Shown here: positions 8,017-13,370 of the stretch, piece by piece
Layout: each line of letters starts with the position of its first letter
How positions within the stretch are numbered: position 1 is the stretch's first letter
Virus record (IMG/VR): IMGVR_UViG_3300024520_000542
Coordinates: 1-21,761 of that record
Reading direction: 5' to 3' (one strand)
Source: a virus
Length of the DNA stretch: 21,761 nt
Notes under the pieces: generated by a model
Told to the model about the DNA's origin: nothing
The model's input: the letters and a program-made list of their open reading frames with translations, nothing else
The model's database searches: none
Position numbers and translations under genes: made by a program

Positions 8017-8670
8017 ATGGCTTATTTAAATGCAAACATTCCTGTGATGTATTCCCAGATCAGAAGAGAATATCTTTATGATCTCCAAAAACATCACGGA
8101 GAAGTGGAAGACTGCATTATCTTTAGCCTGGCATCAATTACAGGGCGTCCTATTCTCTTTCATGCAATTATGGAAAACGGTGCTGTATTCTATCGGTTAC
8201 CGATCTCTGCTTTCATTCAAAGAGGATTTGAAGTTGATCAAGTTCCTAGGATGCGACTTGATGAGCTGGAGCTATGGAATTGTTTCAGTTACTATCCTAG
8301 CGTTACTTCTTTTGATATCCTAGACGGACAATCAGGTAAATTTATTGGAAAAGACAAGAAGTGGCATCCAGGTGCATATCTCTTTACTGTTGACTGGGCT
8401 CATCCAGAGAGTAATATAGTAGATACAGATCATTCTGAAATACCGCATGAACATAAGTGCGCCCACATTCTCGCCTTAGAGAATGGAAATTATGCAGCAC
8501 AACCTAATAATAGAATTATATGGAGTATTCCATCTTTTACTGTTAAAGATGAAATACCAGATTGGAAAGTGCAAACTTCAGACTGGAATGTTGAAGACAC
8601 GGGTAAATGGAAAACAGAAGATACCGATAGGTATTTTTACGATATTGAGAAAAAAAATGAAAAAGTGTAA
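8017..8670 (+). CDS. Conserved phage hypothetical protein
   Basis: The 217-residue soluble protein begins MAYLNANIPVMYSQIRREYLY. It is rich in aromatic residues, with segments such as FHAIMENGAVFYRLPIS, ELWNCFSYYPSVTSF, GAYLFTVDWAHPE and CAHILALENGNYAAQPNNRI, and ends in a Trp/Asp-rich charged tail. I recall similar conserved hypothetical proteins in marine podoviruses but know no function. The dense conserved motifs suggest a compact beta-rich domain. An alternative 81-residue frame inside it (8078-8323) is a shadow. The end overlaps the next Cys-rich gene by 14 nt. Confidence 0.82.
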   Translation: MAYLNANIPVMYSQIRREYLYDLQKHHGEVEDCIIFSLASITGRPILFHAIMENGAVFYRLPISAFIQRGFEVDQVPRMRLDELELWNCFSYYPSVTSFDILDGQSGKFIGKDKKWHPGAYLFTVDWAHPESNIVDTDHSEIPHEHKCAHILALENGNYAAQPNNRIIWSIPSFTVKDEIPDWKVQTSDWNVEDTGKWKTEDTDRYFYDIEKKNEKV

Positions 8671-8821
8671 AAATTGTAATTGTAATTGTCACTGTGATGG
8701 AGAACTTCATACAGACGTGTATGGTGTATGCACCTGTGATAATTGTAAATGTCGTGAAGTAAAAGACGAACCAGAAGGTCTTGTTGTTGATGAGACTGAA
8801 GAATGTGAAAGCTGTCAATAA
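8657..8821 (+). CDS. Small Cys-rich, probable metal-binding protein
   Basis: The 54-residue protein has 11 cysteines, mostly in an N-terminal run (CKNCNCNCHCDG) and a second cluster (CTCDNCKC), ending in an acidic stretch with ECESC. The pattern suggests metal binding of metallothionein or zinc-cluster type. The frame is open further upstream (from 8483), but that part lies inside the previous gene in another frame and is not credible. ATG 8657 gives the usual short overlap with the upstream gene. Function unknown. Confidence 0.68.
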   Translation: MKKCKNCNCNCHCDGELHTDVYGVCTCDNCKCREVKDEPEGLVVDETEECESCQ

Positions 8822-8822
8822 A

Positions 8823-8981
8823 ATGAAAAAACTATTATTAATATTATCCTTACTTGCATTTACTTCGTGTGTTGCAGTAGGACCTAGATGTACTTACACA
8901 CAAGAAGGAACTAAAATATCTTCTTGGTTGTGGTTTACTAAAGAAATACCAGTAGATTTAAGCAAAGAAAATTGTAACTAG
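8823..8981 (+). CDS. Small predicted lipoprotein
   Basis: The 52-residue protein has a typical signal sequence (MKKLLLILSLLAFTSC) with a lipobox-like FTSC, then a short polar domain containing two more Cys residues. The ATG follows the previous stop by one base. A small outer-membrane lipoprotein next to single-span membrane proteins would fit an o-spanin in a lysis module, but no endolysin was recognised nearby, so this is speculative. A longer reading from 8781 is rejected because it would lack an N-terminal signal and overlap the Cys-rich gene. Confidence 0.68.
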   Translation: MKKLLLILSLLAFTSCVAVGPRCTYTQEGTKISSWLWFTKEIPVDLSKENCN

Positions 8982-8982
8982 T

Positions 8983-9138
8983 ATGACTGAGGGGGGCGTT
9001 AATGAAGTACAGAACTTTAAAGCTTTTTCGGACAAGAAGAAACGCAAGGAAAAGAATTCAAGCAACAGAAAAAGCGGTGCAGGCTTTAATAATTGTCCTA
9101 ATGGTGATTCTAGTACTTTTGGTATAATGAATGTCTAA
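8983..9138 (+). CDS. 51-residue hydrophilic phage protein
   Basis: The product starts MTEGGVNEVQNFKAFSDKK, has a very basic middle and a Gly/Asn-rich C-terminal part GAGFNNCPNGDSSTFGIM. Codons in its second half show a strong purine-N-pyrimidine pattern with T in third position, which supports this frame over the competing frame at 9002-9127. The ATG is one base after the previous stop and the end overlaps the next gene by 8 nt, the habitual spacing in this region. Function unknown. Confidence 0.55.
   Translation: MTEGGVNEVQNFKAFSDKKKRKEKNSSNRKSGAGFNNCPNGDSSTFGIMNV
9002..9127 (+). CDS. Alternative overlapping micro-ORF, basic plus one membrane span
   Basis: This 41-residue frame lies entirely inside the 8983-9138 gene. 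It has the better ribosome site (a G-rich run at 8989-8996, about 5-6 nt before the ATG) and encodes a strongly basic N-terminus followed by a hydrophobic helix (ALIIVLMVILVLLV). It could be a genuine overprinted membrane protein or a coincidence. Confidence 0.3.
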   Translation: MKYRTLKLFRTRRNARKRIQATEKAVQALIIVLMVILVLLV

Positions 9139-9361
9139 ACAACCCTTAACAATTTCAGAAGAAGCAAAAGTTCAGATGCCCATGAAAACGGTTGCGAGCT
9201 TAATCACCCTCGTGGCGATCGGGACCTGGGCGTTTTTCGGTATTCAAGAAAAATTAAATACACATGCAACTAAACTACAAATTATGGAGAAGGATCTCGA
9301 AATGAATTCAGAGTTCAGAATAAAATGGCCTCGTGGATTACTCGGATCCTTACCCCGCTGA
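9131..9361 (+). CDS. Membrane-anchored protein, N-terminal part, probably continued by frameshift
   Basis: The product has a polar N-terminus, one membrane segment (VASLITLVAIGTWAFFGI), then a helical region ending FRIKWPRGLLGSLP before a stop. The downstream frame continues smoothly as ADSEQFMLIEELY if one base of the CCCC at 9353-9356 is skipped. I recall single-chain phage proteins with this order. The two frames are therefore probably one gene of about 135 residues, separated by a +1 shift that is either programmed or an indel or sequencing error in the C run. Membrane anchor plus coiled coil would suit a spanin- or holin-like role, unproven. Confidence 0.68.
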   Translation: MSKQPLTISEEAKVQMPMKTVASLITLVAIGTWAFFGIQEKLNTHATKLQIMEKDLEMNSEFRIKWPRGLLGSLPR

Positions 9362-9548
9362 TTCAGAACAATTTATGTTAATTGAGGAATTATATAAACA
9401 AAGTGACAAGCTGCAGACACGAGTAGATAGTATGTTACATAATGAAGTTAATATAAAAGCTTTAGAAAAAGCTGTCGAAAAGCTTCAAAAAGATGTAGAA
9501 CGTCTTAAGGATAAACAAAGAGAATTTGGTAACGGGAGTACTCACTAA
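9333..9548 (+). CDS. Coiled-coil protein, C-terminal part of the frameshifted membrane protein
   Basis: The frame can start at GTG 9333 (VDYSDPYPADSEQ), overlapping the upstream ORF by 29 nt, but is more naturally the continuation of that ORF after a +1 shift at CCCC (9353-9356). From about residue 15 it is a charged helix with heptad character (LEKAVEKLQKDVERLKDKQ), a likely coiled coil. The end overlaps the next ATG by one base (TAATG). Confidence 0.65.
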   Translation: MDYSDPYPADSEQFMLIEELYKQSDKLQTRVDSMLHNEVNIKALEKAVEKLQKDVERLKDKQREFGNGSTH

Positions 9549-9826
9549 TGGAAGAAGTAATTATATGCGTAGCACTTTGTCTCTTCATGAATGGAGAGTT
9601 AGTCGAGCATACATACCAAAAATCCATGGGTGACTGCTTAAAGTCGAAGAGGGTCGCCGAGCGCACGATCCAGCCCGAGCGCGTTCAATTTAAATGCGGT
9701 GCTAATGTTAAGGCAAGAGTAGAATATGTAGAAGAAAAAGGAGAGACTGCAGCACGAACACGTATTATAGAAGTTCTGGATCATGGTTATGAGAGCGATA
9801 GTTATGACTCGGAATCGCGGTACTAA
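9548..9826 (+). CDS. Small secreted or membrane-anchored phage protein
   Basis: The 92-residue protein has an uncleaved-signal-like hydrophobic N-terminus (MEEVIICVALCLFMNGELVEHTY), then CLKSKRVAERTI, FKCGANVKARVEY, and an acidic, Ser/Tyr-rich tail. The layout resembles the genes at 11015 and, on the minus strand, at 11308: an N-terminal hydrophobic segment followed by a spaced Cys pair. I recall relatives in marine phages, all uncharacterised. Its start overlaps the previous stop by one base. Confidence 0.7.
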   Translation: MEEVIICVALCLFMNGELVEHTYQKSMGDCLKSKRVAERTIQPERVQFKCGANVKARVEYVEEKGETAARTRIIEVLDHGYESDSYDSESRY

Positions 9827-9953
9827 AAAAAATAATCCCATAGCAAGATGGCTAAGATTAAGAAGATATAGAATGCTTGTGATGAAGAATAAGAAAGCGT
9901 ATGACAGAAAAAAAGCAGCGAAAACCCTTCATAATTCGGAAATTTACTCTTAA
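9804..9953 (+). CDS. Small very basic phage protein
   Basis: The 49-residue product MTRNRGTKKNNPIARWLRL... is dominated by Arg and Lys (KNKKAYDRKKAAK near the end) and could bind nucleic acid. It overlaps the end of the previous gene by 23 nt and the start of the next by 53 nt. An in-frame ATG at 9789 would add five residues. From memory, similar short basic proteins (NPIARALR-type) recur in marine phages, which is the main reason to accept it. Confidence 0.58.
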   Translation: MTRNRGTKKNNPIARWLRLRRYRMLVMKNKKAYDRKKAAKTLHNSEIYS

Positions 9954-10458
9954 TAATTTTTTAAAGTGGGAAGATTTAGACTACGCTATTAAAAATTCTA
10001 AAGACAAAGACATTGAAATTATAACTACCGATGGAAGAAAATTAATAGATTTAGAGGGTCAAAAAAAACATGTTAAATATAATTCAGTAGTTATAACTAA
10101 GTGTAAACATCTATTTGACTTTAAATTTATCAAGGATTTTGTGGATAATAAGAAGATATTCTATTATAGGCTATGGAATGCAGATATTTACGCCTCATAT
10201 AATGAAAAAAGTTGTTCTTTTAAAAAGCACTTAGACTATGCAAATAATTTAATTATCCCTCAGATTGGAAAAAGTCGCTGGATAGTAGAGAATTTCTGCG
10301 ACACAATGCTTTACCCAGGAGATCTGCTGTATATCCCATACAAATGGAAACACGAATGTGTTCCTACAGAAAAAAGAATATCCCTTAGTTTTCCTTTTTG
10401 GTTGGATCCCGCTCTGATGTCCCCAGCCGATAATGAAAAATCTGGTATATTTAAATAA
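9901..10458 (+). CDS. JmjC/cupin-like Fe(II)/2OG oxygenase
   Basis: The 185-residue protein has a metal-site pattern of JmjC/cupin-8 type: H110-x-D112 in SFKKHLDYANN and H151 in GDLLYIPYKWKHEC, with the characteristic PGDLLYIP turn just before the second His and a beta-rich ending RISLSFPFW. The N-terminal half is alpha/beta and polar, with no motif I recognise. Relatives include ribosomal-protein hydroxylases and tRNA hydroxylases; which substrate this one uses cannot be told. It is one of eight candidate Fe(II)-dependent oxygenases in the window. ATG 9901 overlaps the basic micro-protein gene. Confidence 0.75.
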   Translation: MTEKKQRKPFIIRKFTLNNFLKWEDLDYAIKNSKDKDIEIITTDGRKLIDLEGQKKHVKYNSVVITKCKHLFDFKFIKDFVDNKKIFYYRLWNADIYASYNEKSCSFKKHLDYANNLIIPQIGKSRWIVENFCDTMLYPGDLLYIPYKWKHECVPTEKRISLSFPFWLDPALMSPADNEKSGIFK

Positions 10459-10477
10459 TATAGTATAAACACAAAAG

Positions 10478-10693
10478 ATGTATAAAAAACCTCTTGATCA
10501 ATTAGAAATGTCAGCACATGTAACCAGTGGAGTATGCCCTACTTGTACCGAAGATAGCATGTTTGTATCACTGAGTCCTGAAATATTTAGATGTGTAACA
10601 TGTGGAGCTGATTGCAGACAATATATTAATGGAAGAATTTCTTATATACCTATCACTACCAGCCGTAGAGTAGATGTTATTGTAGATGTCTAA
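10478..10693 (+). CDS. Small zinc-ribbon protein
   Basis: The 71-residue protein contains CPTC (about residues 20-23) and CVTCGADC (about 39-46) flanking a short beta segment SMFVSLSPEIFR, the spacing of a zinc ribbon, then NGRISYIPI. A function in nucleic-acid or protein binding is plausible. I recall related phage proteins that begin near the internal MSAHVTSGVCP, so ATG 10508 is a possible alternative start. Confidence 0.72.
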   Translation: MYKKPLDQLEMSAHVTSGVCPTCTEDSMFVSLSPEIFRCVTCGADCRQYINGRISYIPITTSRRVDVIVDV

Positions 10694-10820
10694 AAAGTCC
10701 CAATACGGAGTAAACCTTTATCATAAACGAACTCTTAAAAAGAGACCTGGACGCCATAAGAAAAATCGCAATAAACACGAGAAAAGAATGGGGCTTTATT
10801 TACCTAGAACTGGTACTTGA
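10686..10820 (+). CDS. Small very basic phage protein
   Basis: The 44-residue product (MSKKSQYGVNLYHKRTLKKR then PGRHKKNRNKHEKR) is about 40% basic and probably binds nucleic acid or the ribosome. It overlaps the zinc-ribbon gene by 8 nt. The KKRPGRHKKN core resembles short basic proteins I recall from marine phages. A sigma70-type promoter for the next gene begins inside its last codons. Confidence 0.65.
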   Translation: MSKKSQYGVNLYHKRTLKKRPGRHKKNRNKHEKRMGLYLPRTGT

Positions 10821-10845
10821 CTTTAATCCTATACTAACCTATATT
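10817..10845 (+). promoter_or_regulatory. Sigma70-type promoter, apparently leaderless
   Basis: TTGACT (10817-10822), a 17-nt spacer and TATATT (10840-10845). The ATG of the next gene begins 7 nt after the -10, where transcription would be expected to start, and there is no ribosome site. The mRNA is probably leaderless. Confidence 0.7.
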
Positions 10846-10851
10846 TACAGT

Positions 10852-11088
10852 ATGAAAGAAGTACATATAAAAGTATCTAACATATCGTCCAAGCAATGGG
10901 CTAATTTACTTTTAGAATTAAATCTTGTGAGAGATGCCTGGAAACGATATGGTCCCGATATAAAAATTAAAGCTAAAAACTTTGATAAAATTGTTAAATG
11001 GGGGAGAAAAAAAAATGGCGAAGACAATGATAATTCTAATACTCTTATTCAATGGGACGTTGGTCCAAGAAAGATACGACCTAAGTAG
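10852..11088 (+). CDS. Conserved small phage hypothetical protein
   Basis: The 78-residue protein (MKEVHIKVSNISSKQWANLL then LELNLVRDAWKRYGPDI) looks like a compact alpha/beta domain with a basic segment AKNFDKIVKWGRKK. I recall relatives in marine phages that stop near the GRKK region, so the last 25 residues, which overlap the next gene by 74 nt, may be unusual. Function unknown. It has its own promoter at 10817. Confidence 0.68.
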   Translation: MKEVHIKVSNISSKQWANLLLELNLVRDAWKRYGPDIKIKAKNFDKIVKWGRKKNGEDNDNSNTLIQWDVGPRKIRPK

Positions 11089-11233
11089 ACCAATAGATGT
11101 TCATGAGTGTTTGCTATTTGCAGACGATCATAGAGAAGCTATTGCTACTTACAGAGAATTTGAGGATGCTATGCGTAATGGATGGTATCTAAATGATGGT
11201 AGAGGCACTTGGCAGGGTGTTATCTGTGAATAA
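11015..11233 (+). CDS. Small secreted or membrane-anchored protein with Cys pair
   Basis: ATG 11015 is preceded by GGGGGAG (11000-11006). The 72-residue product has a hydrophobic N-terminus (MAKTMIILILLFNGTLV), then DVHECLLFADDHREA and a C-terminal GVICE. The spaced Cys pair after a signal-like segment is shared with the products at 9548 and 11308. An in-frame TTG at 10982 is not needed. A stem-loop follows the stop codon. Confidence 0.7.
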   Translation: MAKTMIILILLFNGTLVQERYDLSRPIDVHECLLFADDHREAIATYREFEDAMRNGWYLNDGRGTWQGVICE

Positions 11234-11263
11234 AACCTATCCCTAAGGGAATAGAAATAGGTT
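11234..11263 (+). terminator. Stem-loop between convergent genes
   Basis: AACCTAT (11234-11240) pairs with ATAGGTT (11257-11263), and a nested TCCCT-A-AGGGA inverted repeat sits inside. It lies right after the stop at 11233 and faces the minus-strand gene ending at 11308. There is no strong T-run, so it is a possible bidirectional terminator or mRNA end stabiliser only. Confidence 0.4.
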
Positions 11264-11307
11264 AATTGTGGTGAGAAGATGTTCCTTAACACATTTCTGC
11301 CACATTG

Positions 11308-11526
11308 TCAATAAATTTCAACTTTTCTGCATGAATAACTCATAGCAATTTTATTATCATTAATATATTTATAACCTAGTTTAGAAATCATTAATAAAGC
11401 TTCACTGTGGGCACCACGTGTGCACTCATACCAAGTATCAAATTGTTTTGGAAATTCCATAGGAGGTAGACACTGTTGTCCCTCTAAAAAAGAACACACC
11501 CATATTATTAAACTAAACTTTATCAT
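11308..11526 (-). CDS. Small secreted protein with Cys residues, minus strand
   Basis: The 72-residue protein (ATG complement at 11524-11526; a TTG two codons upstream is unlikely) has a signal-like N-terminus MIKFSLIIWVCSFLEGQQC, then FDTWYECTRGAHSEAL and a C-terminal SYSCRK. The WYEC...A...C layout resembles uncharacterised small secreted phage proteins and the plus-strand products at 9548 and 11015. It is an isolated minus-strand gene in a plus-strand region, convergent with 11015 and divergent from the ribbon-helix-helix gene. A TATAAA on the minus strand (11546-11541) lies about 14 nt upstream, without a good -35. Confidence 0.72.
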   Translation of the reverse strand: MIKFSLIIWVCSFLEGQQCLPPMEFPKQFDTWYECTRGAHSEALLMISKLGYKYINDNKIAMSYSCRKVEIY

Positions 11527-11554
11527 TGACAACCAACCTTTTATATCCTATATA
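11526..11554 (+). promoter_or_regulatory. Consensus sigma70-type promoter
   Basis: TTGACA (11526-11531), a 17-nt spacer, then TATATA (11549-11554). The -35 touches the start codon of the minus-strand gene. The transcript would start near 11561 and encode the ribbon-helix-helix-like protein. The leader reads ATGAAAGGA before the likely start, as at 21562-21570. Confidence 0.75.
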
Positions 11555-11576
11555 TTCATTTTAAATGAAAGGAATT

Positions 11577-11828
11577 ATGACAGACACAACCAAATATAGA
11601 AATGTCTCTCTTACACATGAAACATACAAGGGAGGTCATCTTTTATCAACAAAAATGTTTAATGGTCTCCAAGTATCTATGTCTCAGTTAATAGAATCAT
11701 TAATAACTCAGAAGATAAAAGAGCTTAAACTTGAATCTAAGTTAGCTTCTTATGATCGACCAGAAAAAGTTAAATATAACAAAAAGAGAAAGAGAAATGG
11801 CAAAACTAAAAGTAAGAAGAATCCATAA
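11577..11828 (+). CDS. Ribbon-helix-helix-like DNA-binding protein
   Basis: From ATG 11577 the product has 83 residues: MTDTTKYRNVSLTHETYKGG as a likely beta-strand and first helix, VSMSQLIESLITQKIKEL as a second helix, then a long Lys/Arg tail. This is the size and pattern of Arc/MetJ-type repressors. ATG 11565 is in frame and would add four residues (MKGI), but AAAGGA (11568-11573) then serves as ribosome site for 11577. Its dedicated consensus promoter supports a regulatory role, possibly autoregulation. DNA binding is inferred. Confidence 0.65.
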   Translation: MTDTTKYRNVSLTHETYKGGHLLSTKMFNGLQVSMSQLIESLITQKIKELKLESKLASYDRPEKVKYNKKRKRNGKTKSKKNP

Positions 11829-12018
11829 AGCTATCTGTCCAACTTGTAGAGGAAATGGATATATTAGAATAAAAGATAACGAAGACCCAACTGAAGTAAA
11901 TGTTCATCAGTGTTGGGAATGTGATTCGGAAGGAGAATTTTATGTTTATGAACCAGCGAATATTACAGACGATAATACTAGTAACGATGATCGTAATAAT
12001 GACAAATTCTTGCACTAG
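11797..12018 (+). CDS. Small DnaJ-type zinc-finger protein
   Basis: The 73-residue protein has CPTCRGNGYIRI and CWECDSEGEF, two CxxCxGxG-like repeats as in the DnaJ central domain, then a highly acidic Asn/Asp tail. It probably binds one zinc. The ATG at 11797 follows a purine-rich AAGAGAAAGAGAA; the frame is open upstream from 11752 but that part overlaps the RHH gene. Similar short zinc proteins occur widely in phages, with no defined role. Confidence 0.68.
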   Translation: MAKLKVRRIHKAICPTCRGNGYIRIKDNEDPTEVNVHQCWECDSEGEFYVYEPANITDDNTSNDDRNNDKFLH

Positions 12019-12062
12019 CAGAGGAGATTATAATCCTATTACAAGTGTATTAAGATTAATGT

Positions 12063-12176
12063 ATGGCGCACGATAACAAAATTAACAGTTGGGGACGGTC
12101 TATTGTCCAATCGAGGTTTAATCAGCCTTTCTACCACGGGTTGGCCTGCTCCCCTCATATTCATCGCCCGTGGTAG
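12063..12176 (+). CDS. 37-residue micro-ORF overlapping an RNA stem
   Basis: The product is MAHDNKINSWGRSIVQSRFN followed by QPFYHGLACSPHIHRPW. Its stop codon lies in the right arm of the 12130-12177 stem, just 4 nt before the ATG at 12181. Composition is unusual, but the WGR and CSPH motifs vaguely recall micro-proteins of marine phages. It could be a real peptide or a leader that opens the stem. Confidence 0.4.
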   Translation: MAHDNKINSWGRSIVQSRFNQPFYHGLACSPHIHRPW

Positions 12177-12177
12177 A
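12130..12177 (+). promoter_or_regulatory. Perfect 11-bp stem-loop in front of a gene
   Basis: Positions 12130-12140 pair perfectly with 12167-12177 (core CTACCACGGG / CCCGTGGTAG), enclosing a 26-nt loop. The stem is GC-rich, ends three bases before ATG 12181 and covers the place where its ribosome site should be. There is no T-run, so it is not an intrinsic terminator. A smaller stem lies upstream (TTGGGGAC / GTCCAA, about 12089-12111). Confidence 0.55.
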
Positions 12178-12180
12178 CAA

Positions 12181-12321
12181 ATGAAGAAATTAAAAATGAG
12201 TATATTATTATGGATTCAAGGATGGTCGGGTCAACTTAATTCGTGGGCCTGGACTGAATGGGATCAACTTAATCGAGAGGATTGGGTTAAAGGTTATAAC
12301 AAATGGAAAAAAAATGAATAA
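12181..12321 (+). CDS. Small Trp-rich phage protein
   Basis: The 46-residue protein MKKLKMSILLWIQGWSGQLN continues with SWAWTEWDQLNREDWVKGY and a Lys-rich end; it has seven tryptophans. The N-terminal helix could sit at a membrane. The frame opens at a TTG (12103), but that stretch overlaps the stem-loop and looks non-coding. The end overlaps the next micro-ORF by 8 nt. Function unknown. Confidence 0.6.
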   Translation: MKKLKMSILLWIQGWSGQLNSWAWTEWDQLNREDWVKGYNKWKKNE

Positions 12322-12394
12322 CTTTTTTATAATTGTATTTGCTTCCCTTACAGTGGTAATAATTTTAAGTTTATACATGGTAATGACTCTATGA
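12314..12394 (+). CDS. 26-residue membrane micro-protein
   Basis: MNNFFIIVFASLTVVIILSL plus a short tail: essentially one membrane helix. It overlaps the previous gene by 8 nt and the next by ATGA (12391-12394), the same architecture as the micro-ORFs at 3333-3493. Function unknown. Confidence 0.5.
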   Translation: MNNFFIIVFASLTVVIILSLYMVMTL

Positions 12395-12582
12395 AAAATA
12401 AATACTACATAACCTACTATTCAAAATCTGATGGGAAAAGAATTAAACGTCCATACGATCCTCATCATGAAATGCAACACGAGTTTATTGCATCTACTGG
12501 TAATCTTTGTAAAAGATATTGGGATCAAAGTAAGGATGGATTGAGAACGGCTAACGCACCATGGACGATACAAAAAAATTAA
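12391..12582 (+). CDS. Conserved small phage hypothetical protein
   Basis: The 63-residue protein has a conserved-looking pattern YYITYYSKSDGKRI then RPYDPHHEMQHEFI, LCKRYWDQSKDG and APWTIQKN. I recall this type from marine phages with no function. Start ATG 12391 overlaps the micro-protein stop; the end overlaps the next gene by 22 nt. Confidence 0.68.
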   Translation: MKNKYYITYYSKSDGKRIKRPYDPHHEMQHEFIASTGNLCKRYWDQSKDGLRTANAPWTIQKN

Positions 12583-12734
12583 AGTGGAATAACTATATGA
12601 AAGAGTATAGAAAGAGAGGATACGTTAAAAAGAAATATCATGAATATTATATTAATAGAATAATTAGACAGGCAGCAGAAGATAATGAAAAAAGAAAAAG
12701 GCAAACAGTGGGACGGGAAGTCCCGAGTGTCTAA
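12561..12734 (+). CDS. Small basic helical protein
   Basis: The 57-residue product is Lys/Tyr-rich (EYRKRGYVKKKYHEYYINRI) and predicted helical. ATG 12561 overlaps the previous gene; ATG 12597 (MKEYRKRG) is an alternative start. It overlaps the next gene by 50 nt in a different frame. Nucleic-acid binding is plausible; function unknown. Confidence 0.5.
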   Translation: MDDTKKLKWNNYMKEYRKRGYVKKKYHEYYINRIIRQAAEDNEKRKRQTVGREVPSV

Positions 12735-12849
12735 TAAAAAATATAGAGAAAGGTTTGAAGAAATTTTCGGACAAAAAGAACAACATGAATTAAATGAAAG
12801 TTATCAACAGTCTTTAAGAAACAAAAAAGATCGGACAAAAAATGATTGA
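12685..12849 (+). CDS. Small charged phage hypothetical protein
   Basis: The 54-residue protein MKKEKGKQWDGKSRVSNKKY continues RERFEEIFGQKEQHELNESY and a basic end. The motif GKSRVSNKKYRERFEEIF resembles a short protein I recall from marine phages. It overlaps the upstream ORF by 50 nt and the next oxygenase gene by 8 nt. Confidence 0.6.
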   Translation: MKKEKGKQWDGKSRVSNKKYRERFEEIFGQKEQHELNESYQQSLRNKKDRTKND

Positions 12850-13369
12850 AATATTTGACGAGATGATTCCCCTAAGCGTTCGTAATAGTATTTATAAATT
12901 TATAATTAATTCTAATTATAGAATTGAAGGATGGACAGATACCTCTGACTTAGAATTAAAGAACCATCATCATCTTCATTCTAGGTGGGGTTTAGAAGAT
13001 ATTCAAAATTCTCAAATTGTTCCTTATGTTGAAAAAGTGTTACAGCTCTCTAGTTTTAAAGACTATACCATGAAAGACTTTCTTCAATGCGCTGTTAATT
13101 TAGTTAAACCAGGCGATCACTATTTCACTCACTCACATGACTTGGGAGTAATTTCTATTATATATTATGCAAATCTACAATGGCAACATAACTGGGCTGG
13201 CGAAACTATTTTTTATAAAGAAAACATGACGGACATTGAACTCGCTGCATCCTATGTCCCAGGAAGATTTATTATATTTGACAAAGAACCTCATACCATT
13301 CGACCTCAATCATCTATTGCACCAGCATTTAGGTTTACACTAGCTATATTTTTTCAAAAAAAGAAATAA
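12842..13369 (+). CDS. Fe(II)/2OG oxygenase, prolyl-4-hydroxylase-like
   Basis: The 175-residue protein has the double-stranded beta-helix pattern of prolyl-hydroxylase-like phage proteins: VKPGDHYFTHSHDLGVISII (H97, H99, D100), WAGETIFY, PGRFIIFD, then H151 and R154 in EPHTIRPQS and a terminal FRFTLAIFF strand. R154 is the likely 2-oxoglutarate anchor. The first ligand set reads HSHD rather than a plain HxD, so the exact metal ligands need modelling. Substrate unknown. It begins a run of four directly adjoining oxygenase genes, overlapping its upstream neighbour by 8 nt. Confidence 0.82.
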   Translation: MIEIFDEMIPLSVRNSIYKFIINSNYRIEGWTDTSDLELKNHHHLHSRWGLEDIQNSQIVPYVEKVLQLSSFKDYTMKDFLQCAVNLVKPGDHYFTHSHDLGVISIIYYANLQWQHNWAGETIFYKENMTDIELAASYVPGRFIIFDKEPHTIRPQSSIAPAFRFTLAIFFQKKK

Positions 13370-13370
13370 A

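Noticed and set aside
8010-8081. Short ATG frame starting MSYGLFKCKHS
   Set aside because: Only 23 codons, overlapping the strongly coding 8017 gene, with no independent support.
12008-12036. Promoter TTGCAC...TATAAT
   Set aside because: TATAAT at 12031 is a good -10, but the spacer from TTGCAC is 17 nt only if other hexamers are used (about 13 as written), so no reliable -35 exists.
12103-12180. TTG extension of the 12181 gene
   Set aside because: The extension would translate through the perfect stem-loop and adds a Pro/Gly-rich stretch unlike the rest; ATG 12181 is preferred.
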